This document shows positions 45,801 to 60,800 of a stretch of DNA of 64,000 nt, one piece after another. The notes below the pieces were generated by a model. The model worked only from the letters and a program-made list of their open reading frames with translations, was not told where the DNA came from and made no database searches. Numbering within the stretch: position 1 is the first letter of the stretch; each line of letters opens with the position of its first letter. The stretch is from the NCBI GenBank assembly GCA_015680685.1, contig MNCI01016091.1:78152-142151 (forward strand), in the 5' to 3' direction. The stretch is from Gnetum montanum. Its lineage: Eukaryota > Streptophyta > Gnetopsida > Gnetales > Gnetaceae. The translations under genes were made by a program, and so were the position numbers.

Positions 45801-48800
45801 TAAGCAGCTTTCTGTTGCTCAGACAAAGCATAAGACAATGGATGATTGAGGATGACATTTCTTTGGGAAAGCCAGTCTCAAGTGGGTGCTCTGCATTAAC
45901 GTCTGAATGTACAAAATGGACATATTCCATACTTAAGGTTTTGAGAGAGCTTGAAAATAAACTTCTGTTAATGAGCATCAATTTAATTGATGACAGAAGT
46001 TTCAGTAGCCTTTTTAAATCATTACAGGAGTGCCACCAAGAATTATGGAAAGCAGTTAAGAAACAGTCTGAAAATCTTGATACAGTTATCATATGTTGGC
46101 ACAGACTTAAAAAAAGTGTATCTCGGTTGGTGATGTATGGTGAAGCGAACAAAATTCTAACCGAGGTATGGGTGAAATTGGCAGTTGATTACCAAATTTT
46201 TTGCTTAAATACCTAATCTTTTTCTGAAAAACCTATTTTGGAATATTTGGTTAATAGGTATTTCAGTCTTTCATCCATGCAAGTAGAAATTTGGATGAAG
46301 CAATTTCCTCTCATGCAGTTTCTGCAAAGCCCTGGCTGTGGAAGTATGCAGGACATCCTTTGCTACCTTCTACTTCAGAGCTATTTTATAAGCGACAACA
46401 GATTTTGCAGATGTGCATGAAAATGTGGCCTGATGCTTCATTTCAACATATTCTATGTTATGCAGGTTTGTTTTTTGTTTTTAGATTTGTGGTGTTCGGA
46501 GAAGAAACCTTTATTATTTTTCGGCATTCCAACTGTTCCTGTGTTTTGTACTCAGGAAAAGATGCAGAAGTGGAGAGGGCTGTTTGCACAAACTTTCATT
46601 TTCGTCATATTGTGATGCAAGGTTTGTTATGATTCTTAATATGGTTGCAGCAAGAAAAGTTATTTCCTTATCATGCCTATTAAGGAATGGGTGCTTGTAG
46701 AATTATAGATATGTTGGGGAAGGGTTATGCGGAGAAATTTTGTGATTTCATGCATTAAATATGCAATCGTAGATACAGGCTTCTGTGATTTAAAGTCTAG
46801 CATGAGTTTTGTTCTGGCATTGCGGTTTGTTTGAAAATTTTGAAGGGATTTAATTTGTATGTTCATGAATTGCTATTAATAAACGTGGTTGATTACATGA
46901 ATATTGTCAATCATAGGGACTTCAATTGCATTAAGCATGGATGTTGAGACTACAGGAACTCAAGCAGATAAAGCTATTTTTGAGTGTGATGATATTTTGA
47001 AGGTACATAAGTCACTTTTATCTATAAATGATCTACTCTGTAAGTTCCTTTTATTAATATTAGCAGTTAACTTGGTCTCAATGATGATGCTCAGATGCTT
47101 TTGGAGAGGTATGAAGCTGAGAAGTCGTTACTTGCAAATAGTTGCGTTGGAAAGCCACCCGAATTTCAAACACATCAAGTACATGGACGATTAAACTCTA
47201 CATGCATTTTATCTGCAAAAAGCTTGGAGGATATGTTTTTGCTAGAGAGTTTCTGTTTCTCAACAACTCAAAGCTTGTGGGTTAAAATTCTTATTCTACT
47301 AGAGCACAAGGGCTTGTGTATGGACTTAATAATGCTTAGATCATTCTCAGAGAAGCTTTTGCCCTACATGAAAAGTCATTGTCAGGTGGTTTTTAAGATT
47401 ATTGATTTAATGTGCAATTTTGATTTGATATATGTAAAATGGAAATTTCATTAATTACATCAGAATATTATCAATCATGAAATTTCATTGTTAGGAAAAG
47501 CACTGTTGCAGTTTTTGTTTTATTTAAGATTGAAATTCCTCTGATTTCTATAAAATTTATCAGGCAAGCTTATCACAATTTTTGAAGAGATCAATTTCTT
47601 TTGGCCTCAAATCCACATCAAGGTCACCTTTGGATTTCATGCCACATCAAAAGCTTCTATGGGTTATTGATGCAGATAGTTCGAATGGCATAAGTAAGTA
47701 GAATGGTTAATTTGTTGTTCAGTATCAACTATCAGTCTCTTAAATTTTCATTATCTAATACATCATTCTTCACATCTCATTGATCAGATGATATCAAATA
47801 TAGCAGTTGTATTCATGATATGTGGTATGAGTGGCATTCTGCTCTATGGAAATTTCAAGCAAACTATGGAAAGGTTGCTTCACTTCCTATTATCACTACT
47901 ATTTAGTAGACTTTATGTTATTCAAGAATTAGCGTTAATAATTTTGGAGAAATCTTATGATGTGTCTTAAAATCTGCTTGCAGAATGAGTTTATGGGTAA
48001 TGTTGCACCTGAATCTCCATTCCTGTTGTTTACAGCCATTCAGACAATAACAGCAATTCAGATTCTGTAAGAAACATTTCATGCTAAACTATGTTTCAAC
48101 TTACCATGGTAGCAAACAAGATGATTATTTTTTTTGTTTGCTGGATTTTTGTTTTATCATTTTCTTTTGTTTCTGTTTAATTCTTGTTTGTGTTTATGGA
48201 TTTATGGTTTGTAGCTTTTGAAAATATCAAAGTTTTATGTTTCTTAAGGTATCAACATTTTTTGGAGAGTTTCTTTCATCCTAGAAAGACAGTAGATCAA
48301 TACAAAGTACTATCTTAGAAGAATTATTAATGTGCTTTATGAGGGCTGCTAACAGTGCAGTTACTGGGAAGCAGTGCATATAAACATTGGAATAAATCAA
48401 AATTATCTTGTCCCATACATAGCTTTTATTTCACTAGATTCATAATCAGTTGCCATGAAAGTTGTGAAATAGCACTGATCAATTGTTCCTGCATGCTCTA
48501 AAATTATTAATTCTTCAAAGGAAATGACATTATTGTGTTTTTTTTCCCCTGGGAGAATGTCAAGATTATGTATTATAATGATACAGAGTATACATGCAAG
48601 GCAAAAATGAGAGGAATCATGCACCAGTGGTAAATGGGGGATAAGGTCCTTCCCCAGGTAGATACAAAACACACAAAAACGGGATAAAAATGCGAAAGTG
48701 ATTTTTTTTCTTTTTTAAAAAAATTGAGCTATCTAATATAGTCTGTTCGCACGGTTGTTAAAACCAGTGTAACTGGTTTAATATTACCTACATGAAAAGT

Positions 48801-51800
48801 CCATTGTGGGTAGTCAACTTGTGTCAGGTTCTGGTTTGGGGAGATTCGTAGAGAGTTCAAAGTCTTTACATGCACATCATTCCAAGTATCAGATAAATGT
48901 GGGATAAGTACTTTCGGAGCCTCCTTTTTTTCTTGGTTTCAACCTGCCACAGGTGTGAATGCTATCACAATTGTTTGTGGTTGGACATTATAAGGGGATA
49001 GTTTTGAATTATAGTACTTGCTGATGATGTGCCATTTATCTAGGAATCTAATTGAAACGTAGAGTTAAATAAATAAATGGTATATGTCTGCGGTTTAGCT
49101 CTATGCTCAATGCAATTCTCTCTATTTTTCTTAGATTTTGCATAGCTTTTGGTGATTAGGTCTCTTCAGTTCATGTTCATATTCATGTTATGCATTCATG
49201 GGAGTTATTACAACTTAATCAGCGCTCAATGCCAGCAATTGAATATTGTTCACTATTTGTTGATTCTATCATTAGCCGATCCCACTTTGTTGGAACAAGG
49301 CTAGGATGATGATGATGATTTTTTGATTCTATCATATTGTTGAATTTACAAATTAGTTGTACCCTTCTGATATTCTTAAATTTTGACACACATATTATTG
49401 GCTATTATCCTTTCCTAAAAACGTGGGCACACATTATCTAATTATTTTACTATAAAATTGCAGGAACGAACCCCTCCCACCTGTGAAGGATCACCAAAGC
49501 AAACTTCATCAGCTTAAGGTTGCTTCGGCCCACTTATTAAAACATTATATTTTCAATAGTGATATCTACCAGTCTATCTCCTCTTCTGTTACTGCTTTAT
49601 TTAAACAGGTGAGTTTGATTCTTCTTTTTCTTGTCAACAATATTGAAGTACTTTCCTGTCCATTTTTCTAATTGATCCACTTTTTCAGATAATTCTAATA
49701 CACTGCAAATCATTAGAAGAGAAAGATGTTGATTCTGTCAAACAATTTCTCAATTCAATGTGTCAGAGCACATCCATGGTCAGTGATTTGTTTCATTTTT
49801 GAATTTTGTCTGACAGATATGACAAAGTTATAGGCATATTTTTAAATCTAAAATTAGGTTTTTGCCGTGTTCAATGATTATATGAATAGTTTAGGTTAGA
49901 ATTCTCTTGAAGAATATAATCAAAGATTAACCGGGAAATAAATAAGGATTCTTTTGCAGACTTGTAGTGATGGTACTCTTTTACTAGACCAGCTGGTATT
50001 GCTTCTGAAGCAATCTGATCATGAAATATTTAGGAATGCCATTGGTTCCTTTGTTCATCCCTTTTTTGAAGCTCTTCAATCTAGTAAATACAGAAGCAGT
50101 GATGAACCTGGTAAACTTTTATTTTAATTTTGACTTAATAATATATATTATAATAGCATAGGTATTTAAATATCTTTCCTAATGTGAATGCACAGGTCTT
50201 CTGTATAATATGGCACACTGTTGGCTGTTGCTTGGTGGAATACGCCTCAATTTATTGGTTGATTCTTATAGCATTGACCCGGTGATGAAGCATTCATTAA
50301 AGCATTCACAATTATTAGATAAGTTGCAACAAGTTGAACTTCAAATGAAGGTATGTTTTAGGTATTCAACATGTTTTATCACCTTAATGGATATATTAAT
50401 TGCATTGTGAGTAACAAAACTAGTTTACATAATAACTGAATCATTAGCAAAGTGTAAACAGTAATCAATGCACGTCTTTAATTAATTAGTGACTTTGGAT
50501 CAACCATTGCAACAAAATATTACTCTGAAGTCAGATAAAATACAGTTCTTCTGAGAATTTGTTAGTGTTCCTCCAAGCTTGTCATCAGGAGAAAGAGTTT
50601 CATGTTGATTTTGTTTATAAGATCTGTATAGTGGGCTCTTTATTTATATTTGTTACCAAACTAAGAAAGGTACAAAACGTTTTCCTGTTTGAACCTGTAT
50701 ATACAGATACAGATATTGGGAACATCATTTTTCCCTTACTAAGGTAAGCAAGTTCTTTAGCTTTATCACATGTATACATTACAAAACTAGTTCTCTAGCT
50801 TAATGCCGTCTTTTACACCTTCTTGGCCCTGTCAATAATTCTTGTTATGTGTCAATTTTTTGCCTTCAACAGTCACCACCTGTATTTGAAGTTTTTGCCT
50901 TTCCCAGGTGTGTATCTGGAAGACGTTTTAGTTGTCACTTTGAATGAGCTTACAATTTAAAATGATTAATTATTCAGGTGAACTTAGAACATTTTCATAG
51001 ATGACATCCTCTGGACTATTTAGTTTCATCTCTTGTTAATGCCGACTATCATATTGTACCCAGCATGGAGCCAATCAGACAAATTTTATTTTTCCTACAA
51101 GTGATCAGTTATGGGAAATATCTATACTGATTAAACATAGAGGGAGTAAACTTGTGCACATCTTTGCATTATTGTTGTTATAATCAATCATATATTATGC
51201 TTTCATCATTTCTTTTTGTTCAGTTTCATGCAAATTATTAGTCATTTCTGCTGTGAATTTGAAGTCTTAACATGTACAATATAACATATCTTTTCTTCTT
51301 AAAACGTGACAGGTATGGCAAGAATCTGAAAAAGTAACTCTAGGACATTCATGTCAGAGCAACGCTGAAGATATGCTTTATGATCCAAAAACTTTGAAAG
51401 ATGAAGTTGCATACCAGGGTCGCAAGGTCTGTGAAGACATTGCTTATTGTAGTTATTAATTTGTTAAAAAAAACATTCTGTTTAATTCTTTCTTTACTGT
51501 ATCCGTGTCTTAGATTGAAAAGGGGAAAAATCCCAAGAAAGGGAAAAAATTGTTTCTAAGATTTTCATTTTTCTTAAGCAGGTTGTTTACCGCCCAGAAC
51601 CTTCAAAATTTAGGGCTTTTCAATCAGAATGTGCTGATTTTGTGCAGTCTGTTGATGGCTGCTTAAAGCTGTTAAACTTTGTTAATCAGCTTCAAGTTAC
51701 TGTGCCTGACACACATTTCTGTATTTCAGAAGTGCAAAATTGGCAGGTATTGTGTAACGTAGTGCATTGCTAGTCTTCATAATAGCATCTTATTTTATTT

Positions 51801-54800
51801 TTAATAATAATTTTCAATATCAGGAAATTGCTAGCTCCTTTATAAATCGGCTTTCAGAGGAGTATGCCTCATTTAGAGACGTCGCACAGCCTATACAGCT
51901 TGCTATTTATGAGCTCAAGTTTGGTTTGTCTATAGCAACCCAGGCTTATTTACAAGACCATGTCTCCGTCATAACGGGGGCCAGTGATGGGAAAGAAATT
52001 ATGGTGGGTCTTTACTTAAAATTGTGTTTTTTGAGTAACTCCTTCCTACGCTTTTTTTAATGAAATGTATTTTAACCTGCTGCAGACTCTTGTTTGCTCA
52101 CTTATGGCCTTTCCTACCGGAAGTGAAAGAGATTGCAATGTTGGTAAATATTTCATGGAGGAATCTCTGCTAAATGAAAAATTAATAAGCTGTCTGTTTG
52201 CGATGTTGACATCTGAAGACTCTAGGAAAGAGGTATTTTGATGTTCTACTTGGAGTTCTTTATGATAATATTGATTTTTCCTGTATTTTAATTTTTATCT
52301 GCAAATATAGGTTATTCTTTACCAACTGAAGATGGAGATTCTTTGCTTTTGTTTTGTTTCTACTGGAAACAAGATATTAGAATCACGAAGTCTTGATAAT
52401 TCATCAATGCAAGTAAGTGTTCATTTCTTCATTGCACTAGCTGCAATAGAACTGTGGGTGTTCGTTTTAATTTTTTTGAAATATCTTCCATTTCACCATA
52501 CAAAAACTTTGACAAGTACAACAATACATCAGATATAATAGAATCGGTTGATGTTTATCTGTTGTTTTTTTTTCCCAGATTTTAGATAAGGTATTTTCTC
52601 TATTATCAACCCTATGGATGGAAATGAAAGAGCAAGTGAAAGGAAAGGCCGTTCTTGAAGCTCAAAGTTTTAAATTTAAGGCTCGTAATTTTGAAATCGA
52701 GGATGAGCTTGAAATCAATGATTCCACTTTCAGAAAGCTTCTGATTAACGACATCTGGGAATTGAACTGGCATGGAGATGCACTTGAAGAACAAAGCGAA
52801 AAGAATGAGGTATAGATCAGACTATCTATATTGTGATATCTTTCAGACTTAATATTGTTGCTTTTAAATGTTCCAAAGTCGCAACACTATAAGATTTATT
52901 GTAAATAATCTTGTGCGCTATGCAGGCTAGTGTCATGTTAGCAGGAGACATAAACATCGAAAGCGTTTGGGGATCTGTTGAGAAAATTATATTGCATAAT
53001 ATTGTTAAAATGCAAAGTCGTCTGTTCAGGAACACCGATTTTTTGCGATATGTGAGTGACTGTATCCCTTTTCCTGTTTATTTCTGTCAAATATTTCCTC
53101 TCCATCCATTAGAATGTGGTTCTTTTATTTTCCTGCCATTCCCTGTAGCTGAACATCTAAGAAGGAAGTTATTCAAACTTAAGCTGTGATAGAACACTAT
53201 TTTTTTTAGTAACACTACACTTTGATACTGCGAATTTAACTTTTATAATATAATCTTTGGTAACCTTAATTTTGTGCAGAGTGGAGGCGTACAAGTATCT
53301 GATGATGATAGACTTAATGCATTTTCTCTTGGATATGATATTGGCATGAAGTTTATTCAAGGTTATGTATACTTCTTGCGGTTTCTCATTTTATTATGCA
53401 TTTGTTTTAAGATTTAACGTTCCTAATTTCGAAAAGCTATTATAGCCCATGAGATTGATTGTGTGGGATTAAAAGTTACAGAAACTAGGCATATATTGCC
53501 TTCAATAGCGGATGAGAAAATTATGTCCGGCCATTTATTGCGTGTGTGTGTGGAGCATAAAAAACTTTCTGAACCTGCTTGCTCTAACTTTAACATTTAT
53601 AAGGTTAGGTTTATGTTCATTCAGCATTTCTAGAATACCTCCCCACACGTCTGCATATAGCTAAAATCTATGTTCATTAATCGAAGGATCCAAATACATC
53701 TGAAATGGCATTAATGGTTGGACCTCTCAAGCGAGTAGAAGATAAGGTGAAACATCTCCTCTCACTATGGGAAGATAATGCTCTGCTGCAAGAGATTTTA
53801 AAAATTATTGCAACAGTGTTGGACATCCCTCTAGATGCTCCATTCATGAAGGTACATATGAAATAACGTTATGTTTGAAATATTGTTTGTCGTTTTGTGT
53901 TTAATTCTTCTGCTGGATTTCAATATGACAAAGTAGCTCTTGTCTTGCAGGCTGTGATTGGTGTTCAATATCTAATCTGTAGATCAGTTTCATGGAATGA
54001 AAATGCTTCAGAAAAGTTCTCTCTGTCAGGTAGTCTTTGCTATGCTAACGTTAAAGAGAGGAATACCTTGACTGCAGCATTTACTGGAAATCAATGCCTG
54101 AACATCTAGCATCTTAAATATTTGATCTTCTTTCTTCAGATGAGTTATCTGCACTATACTCTTTACTGAAACGGTGGAGAAAGATAGAGTTTGAATGCTG
54201 GCCTACGTTGCTTGATTCCATTGAACAACAACACGAGCTTAATGCAGACAGGGTATGTTGGAAATTCTGAGACACATATTGATACTGGTTGTTCAACTTC
54301 GTACTAATGGATGCCTATTGTACTGGTTTTTCAGTTATGGTTTGCATTACATTCTGTGTTGTTTCGGAAAATTCCTGATAACAATGAGGAAGAAATAAAA
54401 TCAACAATTAATAGGTATGCTTATCTGTACCGATTCTCTCTGACTGTAGGAAGTCAGATTACAACCAAGTACTCAGCATGAATATACACAATGCTGAATT
54501 CAAATCTTCACCTGTATTATTCTGCAATTTTTACCCAATATGATAACATGTTCTTTTTTGTTGGGGCCATTTTTTCATTTTGTCTACTTCTAAATTTCCA
54601 GTCTTGAAGACTTTATGCAAACAGCTACTATTGGAGAGTTTAAAAGGCGTTTAGAACTTCTTCTTGTGTTTCATGGTCAACTTTCTACTCAAATTTACCT
54701 GGAAATGTACACATTGAATTTGCCAAGGTTAGTACTATTTCAGTGCTTTTCTTCCTATGTTCAATATGATCTTAACATATTAGAACTTTGCACATGTATT

Positions 54801-57800
54801 GGCTTTACATGATGTTCTGATATAACGTTTGGAGTGAAATTGCCTTAATCTGCGATTTATGAGTTTTGGAAGAGAAGAATGTTGCAAGGAGAATGTGGCT
54901 TTCTGAATGAAATTAGGATGATAAAATCAAAGCACGTGAAAAATCAAAGCCACATGTAAATATATAGTAAAAAAGGATGATAAGTGGAGCTTAGTTATCA
55001 TGGATCATCTTATGGACAACATTGGAATCTATGTAATGTTACATCATCATACTGCCTGCTGCTGCTGGTTTTTAAATATTTTATGAAGTCTTACACGTCA
55101 GCTAAAAACTCTGAAAATATACTCCACAAAAAAGGTTATCAAAGAAAGAAAGAGCTAGCTAGGATATAAACGGAAAATAATGATAAAACTAGTGACATTG
55201 ATAAGGCCATTAATGATGTCATATTAGAAGATTACAGATGAATTAGAAAGGGAATGGATGCTTGCAAACCCGTTCTGGTTTGACAGCCAACATTGATGCC
55301 CTGCAACCAGGATCATACCAGGATGTGATTGATGAGAATGCAAGTGATTTGGCTCAATATCAAAATGATTTTTCTATATTTTCATGCTTACATCTGAGCC
55401 TGCCGATTTCACATCTCCTGCCAAATACATGTTTCGCTGCTCTTGTTCTTTGACCAGTTAACAGCTTGTCTCATGAATATTTCTCCAGAAATTTTTGGGA
55501 ATGAACGGTTACGAGTCATGAGTGATAAAGATAAGAAGACTGTCTTTACTCAACTTGGGTTGATGCATCAAAAAAATGGGGTGATTAGTCCCCGGTGTGA
55601 TTGGAAGTTGTAGCCTTGTAGGTCAAGGTTAGGGATTGAGTTGTATGATATGTGAGAGTGCACTGTTTGGTTAATTTATTGAAAAGCCACTAGGAATTCT
55701 TAGATGTGCCTTGATTGTAAATTTGCTCATGTTTGATACTATAAATGCATGGAGATATTAATCTGGGAAAGCTTATTATGGATACTGTAAAATTAGAGAT
55801 ATTATGTTCTTGTTTCTTAAAAAGTGCCAATGTGGAGAAAACTAAAATGATGATACGAGGTACTATAAATGTAAATTACTGCTTTAGTTTTGGATCTGCT
55901 AATGTTGAAATTGTGAACTCCTTTAGATAATTGGCTCTTCACTGGGTAAACAAATACAGATGGGATAAATGTGTCAAGGATCGAATAGCAAGAAGAATTA
56001 AAGCTCTCTATGCACTTAAAAATAACTTCAAGGCATTAGGAATATGGGCTTGGAGAGTCAAAAAAATAAATGTTTCAGACTATTCTTTATCCTGCTGTGT
56101 TGTATGGGTGTATAAATTGGGGGCCAGGTCTCAGTGCATAAAACTGGCAAGCTGTTGAAAAGGTGTAAGAATTTTTTTAATTAGATGAATTGAAGGTTAG
56201 GGTTCAAACACCATATCCCATGTAGTTTTTGGAGTGTGATCTGCTTTCTTGGAAGCTGAAACTCTCTGCCAATTTATTGCTTATACTCAAAGCCTTGCAA
56301 AAGCAGAGCAAACCAAGTTTTCTAAAGTAGTCCTTTCGAGTACAAGAGAACAAAGCTAGTATTATCAGGGAATACAATGGCTCAAGGCTTGGAGTATCTC
56401 AGAGGAGGAGATGCAAAGTAGTCTTAAGCACATCCAGAAGTTGGTTAAACAACAGGTATTTGCAAAGTTATGGTCAAATGTAGAAAGAATGAAAAATTCT
56501 ACTTGGAGCATATTCAATGTAATTCTTTAGATTCAGCTGTCCAGTATCTTACAAGTCATATCTTGATTAGAGCTCATAGTTTTATCAGCAAAAGATGGAA
56601 ATTGAAAAATAGATTCAGCTGCCAAGGGAAGAGCCTATGTGTAGGATATGTAGGCCTGAAGCCTTTGAGGATGAGCAATGTGTTTTTCTTAGTTGTGATA
56701 TGACTGAATATTTAAGGCAAAAATATAATTTCTACCAAAAATTTGGGTGATTTATTTTTGTTGCATCCAGTAGTGGTTAGCCACTTTGTTAAGTTAATTT
56801 TTGTTTTTCATGACATGAGTTTATTGACTGTCTAACAGATCCTTGGTTCTACAGACAATAAAATCTGCAGCTTCAGCTTCAGTTTCAAATTCTGACCGTT
56901 TTTTTTTTGTTGGTGGGAAATGCTTGCATGTACAGGGATCTCCTGTTAAAGCTTTCAAGAATCACATTCAATGTTTTTGGCTACTATGCCCAGTTTCTGC
57001 CATTGTGAGTATACTGCGTTATTTTTTGAAGAACATGCATAAATGAACAGTATTTTGAATCTCAGATAGGATTTACAATGATTTTATGGTTGCCATTTTT
57101 TAACAGTGTCATTGAATCCATCAAATCTGCAAGAAAGGTTATAGAAAAAGAATTGAATGATTATTCTGAGCTTTGCAAATGGGATAAAAATGACTACTAC
57201 AGCATTGAAGGATCAAAGAACACACATCAAAAGCTTCAGAAGTTTATTCGAAAATATAATGTAAGTTGAATCATTTTGAAGTTATTCATGTTATGTGATT
57301 GGGACATAAGCTTCTTCAGAAGTCTTATAAGTTTTCATCTTATGCTCATTTATTTAAATCCCTGTGATTCTTTAAAACAAATTGGAAACTGCTGCCATTT
57401 GATTAAGGACGAAGATTAAATCTTGTGTCTTCTAATTACCTCTGTTTTCATGGTTCTGCAGGATATTTTGGTGCAACCTGTTATAGAACTACTTAATAAA
57501 CAAGTAGGGAGCATGACTGCTGGCAATTTTGAAGAAAGGCTGAAAAAGTACGAGGAAGTACATGTAACTAACAGGTAACTTTCTTGTTGAAAAATAATGT
57601 TTGCGTGATGTTTTTTATAATCTTTCTCTTGCGTCTGACAAAAAGTTTCAATACCTTGATGCAGGGATGCGCAAAAAGATTTTCATCCATATTCCTTCAA
57701 TCAACTGAGAATGATGGAAGATATAGCTTCACAAATTGATTCAGGTTTTAATTGCCACAGTTTGATTAATATGCATTTATCTGGAAAGCAAAAATCTTAT

Positions 57801-60800
57801 TTGCTTAATCATTTGTTTTAGATTTCAAGGAAGCATGCAACCATGACATTCTTGTAATTTCTGATAAGCTGCAAAGATACATATTTGAGTCCATATTCGC
57901 AAAAGAAGCCTTGGACTTGCGTCAAGAAGGTTGTAAGTTGTTACAGAACTCTTTGACAAATATGGCTTATCGTGCCCATGATCTCCGAAAGGATGATGTC
58001 AAACGCTTTGTCAAAGAAAAGATATTTCATGATATCCTGCAAGAGTTGAAATCTATTGGTTTATCGCATCGCAAATCAGCCGTACCGAAGGTTCTGCTTA
58101 TCTGATGCAAAAAGTTTTAGATAGAGATAATAATTGAAGTAAAAATGAAAAAATGTTTCTTAATTGGTTAACTTCTTCTCACGGTGAATATATATATGTG
58201 CTTTGCAGGAATATCGTGATCCAAGCAGCTGGTTTCTGGAGCCTGCTTTTAAGGTTTCTCACATTGATCTGGATGAACTACATGGAACAAATGAAATAAG
58301 TTCTACTGAAGCTTTTTCTTGCTCCAAGTGTGAACCTAGATACCAGGGAAATGTTGCTTGCTGGAAACTGGCAAATGAATACTACTTTAAGAATATGGCA
58401 TTGATGCAACGAGTACAAGAAATCTCCCATCATTTCAACAAAGATTTGAAATTGAAAGATGTAATGGTTATCTTAAAGTTGCTAATTTCTTAAATAAAAT
58501 ATGTTGCATGTGTAATAGGAATGCTTAATAGTTTTTTCTTGTTTGTCTTCATTTCCCAAGGAATTCATGGATGTCCTTCAAATCGTTATTTAATCATTAA
58601 TTTTTTACTGAATCAAATAATTACATATGAATATTAATTTCTCTTGCTTTGAATGTAGGTTGAAAATTCCATGTCATTTTTGAAGCATCTCTTCTATTTA
58701 CAACAGAAGCAACGATGCACTGCTTATAATTTCCTTTCAAGGCTAGAGAAACTTTCGGAAGTTGTGTTTTCATTGAAGGATTCAGGTATTTTATGTTTAT
58801 ATTTATTCTTGTGTTACTTTTGCTATTTCTGCTTTTTGAATGTTGTTCTAAATATTTGTATTTTAGTCGAAATTTCTTGCTCAAGAATTAGCTTATGCAG
58901 TGACTGTTTGTGCAACAAAGAAGCCATTGCTTTCACACCATCAACATTACATTTCCAAATGGATTAAAGAACTTAAGGTAATTTTCTAGTGGTTGTTTAC
59001 TTTTTCAGACTAAAATTTCGTTTTTATCAATGGTGACTTAGTCTCTGCATGTTGACCATATTAGTCTCTCTCGTTTCGGTTTTCAGCACTACGTTGACTC
59101 TCTTTTCAATGCATTCGCGGACACTTCATTGCTATTAAAAATTTTGGAAAGCATGCATGGATGCTCTTCATTCAATGAGGTTGAACGTGTCAAAAAATAT
59201 GTTGAGAAGTTTATGCCGCTTCTGGAGAGTTCTAAGGTCAGGATCATGATTAAACTTTCAGATACATGTATTTTCGATCTGTTGCTAACATTATAAAACC
59301 AAAATTTTTACAGGTTTTGCTGGATGAGTGGCACCTTCAATCGCACATGGCTACTGATGAGCAACGCAATCAGTTGTATCCAGTACTTATATCTAGACAA
59401 ATGGAAGATTTGGTGTATCACATATTTTCGATTACAAAGGAAATGCAATCAGAAATATCATATATTTTTGAAGCTTGCTCTCAAAACAAATGTCAAATGC
59501 CTTGTCTCATTTACATCGCAAACCTTCTAGAAAAAGTAATTATGAACAGATAAATGTTGGCCTTGTTTTATAGGTTCATCTTTCCAAGCTATGCTGTTTT
59601 TCTCTGTTCTTAGTTCATTTTAATTTAATTTAGAGGTAAACCATTTTAGTGGGCTTGAGATATTTGAAACTGTTGAACCTAATCTTCGTTTTTTGATTGA
59701 TTTTTATGTCACTTAGTAAAACTATTCTCTCTGTCAAAATGTAACCTTTGTTTTCCTTTTTTTGGTGGCATTGTTTGATTTCAGGGAGCTGAAATGTCCC
59801 AGAAATTCGGATCAGAAACCCATACAGATGTGTCATTAAACAAAGCTAAAGAATTGAGTAAATTATTTGTGGACTGCTACAACACTTCAATTTCAGCTAT
59901 ACAAATTACAGTTCAAAACCTTCGTGGACTCAAGAACCAAGCTGAAGCTGGATTGCTGCTGCAAGAATGTGAATCTAGCTTTGAGAGACACATGACCAGT
60001 TTTGTACTGGAAAATCTTCATAATTCTTTGTCGAAGACAGCATCCGTTGCTGTACGATACCTCTTTAATAGGAATATTTGTTAAGTTCCTTGTTTAAAGT
60101 GATTCATTTCTCATATGGCATGCAGTTATAAAATTACTTAATTGATTCTGTCTACTTTTATCAGGTTGACCTTTTCAACACCAATACATCAGACAAGGAG
60201 GAGATGGTTGGGATGTTTCTTTCTGTAGAAAGCATGCTTAGAGTTCTTGTTATTTTTGTGGATATGATCTTAGAAGCTGGAAAATCTGTTTTGATTGATT
60301 ATATTGACGTTCATAAGACAGTAAGTCAAACATCATGTCCAATGATGTGTTTTCGTGTAATATGGGTTCATTATGTGCTACATGATCACCTTGGTTTTGT
60401 GATTCTTCATCTTGTCTGTCTTTTTTACAGGTGGCTGTCATGCACCATTTTCTAGCAAACATCTTTGCTCTACTCTACACAGATGGGTTTATGACAGTTG
60501 AAGATGGGGCTGCAGAGGATAACAATAGCAAAATTGAAGATTCTAGTGGAACTGGCATGGGCAAAGGGGAGGGTGTGAAGGATGTTAGCGATCAAATTGA
60601 AGATGAAGACCAACTTCTTGGGAACTCAGATCAGGTGCCTTTTTCTGACTTTGATAGTCTTGCATGTGTATCTACTCTCTAGATTAATTATTTTTGCATT
60701 AATTTTAAAATATTATAGCAACAGAGTTAACTTTTCTTGTAGGCTAATGAAGAAGCTTCACCTTCTCAAACACTTTCAAGGCAACCTGATAAAGGAATAG

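Larger units (their letters stand above)
46258..60320 (+). other. MDN1: MDN1 exons 35-71: linker
   Basis: Exons start-end: 46258-46465, 46556-46621, 46917-47002, 47095-47385, 47564-47693, 47788-47873, 47984-48066, 49464-49608, 49689-49778, 49960-50110, 50196-50350, 51313-51426, 51582-51746, 51824-52003, 52086-52232, 52311-52412, 52579-52809, 52926-53051, 53280-53361, 53446-53603, 53687-53851, 53951-54029, 54140-54252, 54335-54414, 54602-54727, 56936-57004, 57107-57260, 57462-57574, 57665-57744, 57822-58090, 58209-58460, 58659-58785, 58886-58977, 59087-59236, 59314-59535, 59785-60051, 60165-60320. About 2,000 helical residues form the arm that carries the tail. Family landmarks are WLYAGGHP-like WKYAGHPLLP, the ITQPIQ-like VAQPIQLAIYELKFGL, FGYYAQFLP and LKSIGLSHRK. 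The first acceptor could also be 46267. Confidence 0.9.
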
